This document shows positions 63,268 through 64,000 of a stretch of 64,000 nt of DNA, piece after piece; the stretch's first letter is position 1; each line of letters starts with the position of its first letter. The notes beneath the pieces were generated by a model. The model was not told where the DNA came from, made no database searches, and was given only the letters and a program-made list of their open reading frames with translations. The stretch spans positions 62,001 through 126,000 of the forward strand of contig NZ_LROM01000090.1 of assembly GCF_001758785.1 (NCBI RefSeq). Direction: 5' to 3'. The stretch is from Duganella phyllosphaerae (GTDB lineage Bacteria > Pseudomonadota > Gammaproteobacteria > Burkholderiales > Burkholderiaceae_D). The position numbers were made by a program, and so were the translations under genes.

Positions 63268-64000
63268 TTACTTGATGGCCAGCGCCAGATCGGTCAGTCC
63301 CACCGCACCGGCGCCAATCGCCGAGGTGGCCGGCGTGGTGGCGCCATTGGCCAGCACCGCCGCGCCGGTCGCCAGGTCGATCCGGTACAGCGCGCTCGGG
63401 CCGGCGGCCGTGGTGCGCAGCGCCGCCAGGGCCAGGCCGTTGGCGCCGCCGGCGATATCGAAGCCGGCATCGCCCGCCACCGCAACATTCAGCAAGCCGA
63501 CGTTGACCAGCGTGCCGTCGTTGGGCGGGTTTTGCAGCGCCAGGCTGGCGCTGGCCGTGTCGATGTCGAACAACTGGGTGGCGGTGGTGCCTGCGTAGCT
63601 GTTGGTGTAGGCCGCTGCCGTGACCACTGGCGCCACGCCTGCGCGGTTGACGGCGCCATCGGTGGTGGTGGCGCCGGTATCGACGTTGATGCGCAGGCTC
63701 TGGCCGGTGTTGCCGATCACGCGCAGGCGGTCGGCGACCGGGTTGAAGTCCACCGCAAAGGCGGTACCGGCAATGGCCGTGTACGGCGCGGTGGTGTCCG
63801 CCGGGTCCGCTGCCAGGGTGGCCTTGGCAGTCGCCGCGCCGGTGGCGGGGTCGATGGTGACGATGCGGCCGGTCGAGGACATGCCGTACAACAGGCCGTC
63901 TTTCGGCCGCACGTCGATGCCCAGCAGGCGCTCGCCCGCTGCCAGGCCGGCAATGGCGACGTTGGCGTCGAGCGTGTTCGGCGTGGCGGTTTTGAACGTG
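63268..64000 (-). CDS. DUF4394 domain protein, 5' truncated by window end
   Basis: At least 243 residues are visible; the frame stays open to the last base, so the start lies outside. Upstream codons read TFKTATPNTLDANVAIAGLA and GERLLGIDVRPKDG, continuing into LLYGMSSTGRIVTIDPATGA. Repeated propeller-like segments (TAIAGTAFAVDFNPVADRLR, VIGNTGQSLRINVDTGA, LFDIDTASASLALQNPPNDG) mark DUF4394, a family of secreted or exported proteins of unknown function. A signal peptide cannot be checked. Confidence 0.88.
   Translation of the reverse strand, partial: TFKTATPNTLDANVAIAGLAAGERLLGIDVRPKDGLLYGMSSTGRIVTIDPATGAATAKATLAADPADTTAPYTAIAGTAFAVDFNPVADRLRVIGNTGQSLRINVDTGATTTDGAVNRAGVAPVVTAAAYTNSYAGTTATQLFDIDTASASLALQNPPNDGTLVNVGLLNVAVAGDAGFDIAGGANGLALAALRTTAAGPSALYRIDLATGAAVLANGATTPATSAIGAGAVGLTDLALAIK

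Overview
The window is GC-rich chromosomal DNA from a betaproteobacterium, most likely an Oxalobacteraceae member close to Massilia/Duganella. That placement is inferred from protein character and from gene blocks typical of the group (recA-recX next to sucC-sucD and a type IV pilin; purM/hda/HAD/pcnB/folK/panB; nadK-recN near hemH and grpE-dnaK-dnaJ). No database search was possible. There is no rRNA, tRNA, CRISPR array, transposase or prophage gene. Most of the window is core chromosome with metabolic islands.

Layout. 1-2007: 3' part of a GH2 beta-galactosidase-like gene. 2055-7033: minus-strand block of type IV pilin (with a sigma-54 promoter and upstream repeats), sucD, sucC, recX and recA (with a LexA box). 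7239-11806: two-component pair, DUF4212 small subunit and sodium:solute symporter. 11870-15940: two tandem secreted S9 peptidases, the second broken by a one-base frameshift. 15980-18289: PPi-type phosphofructokinase converging on purM. 18535-22948: hda, HAD phosphatase, pcnB, folK, panB. 23091-36613: polyamine (putrescine) cluster with three glutamine-synthetase-like gamma-glutamylpolyamine synthetases, two class III aminotransferases, an aldehyde dehydrogenase, a gamma-Glu-GABA hydrolase, an MFS transporter and PotG-PotH-PotI, but no PotF and no gamma-glutamylputrescine oxidase. 36691-50704: nitrate assimilation cluster. 50954-52220: small toxin-antitoxin pair (toxin apparently frameshifted) and carbonic anhydrase. 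52310-60239: dnaJ, dnaK, grpE (sigma-32 promoter), hemH, recN, nadK (LexA box). 60497-64000: small polar protein, sorbosone-dehydrogenase-like protein, OsmC, GloA and a truncated DUF4394 protein.

The most interesting system is the nitrate assimilation regulon. Two operons, nrtA-nrtB-nrtD-sensor-cobA and narK-nirB-nirD-oxidoreductase-nasA, each have a near-perfect sigma-54 promoter. Each then has an untranslated leader with two hairpins carrying hexanucleotide loops with A at position 1 and G at position 4. The second hairpin overlaps the 5' arm of a rho-independent terminator. This is the architecture of ANTAR-controlled antitermination, and an ANTAR protein (NasT type) is encoded beside them at 50075-50704. 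No NasS is visible. Instead the nrt operon contains a small soluble protein (46096-46758) with a NarX/NarQ/PilJ-like P-box and a miniature chemoreceptor-tip hairpin. I propose this as the nitrate sensor partner of NasT; that is inference.

Dispersed non-coding families are also present: a REP/REPIN-like family (four sites), a GGGGTCGGACCCC hairpin family placed just after stop codons (three sites), a 101-bp inverted repeat after osmC, and a 30-nt motif shared upstream of two unrelated genes.
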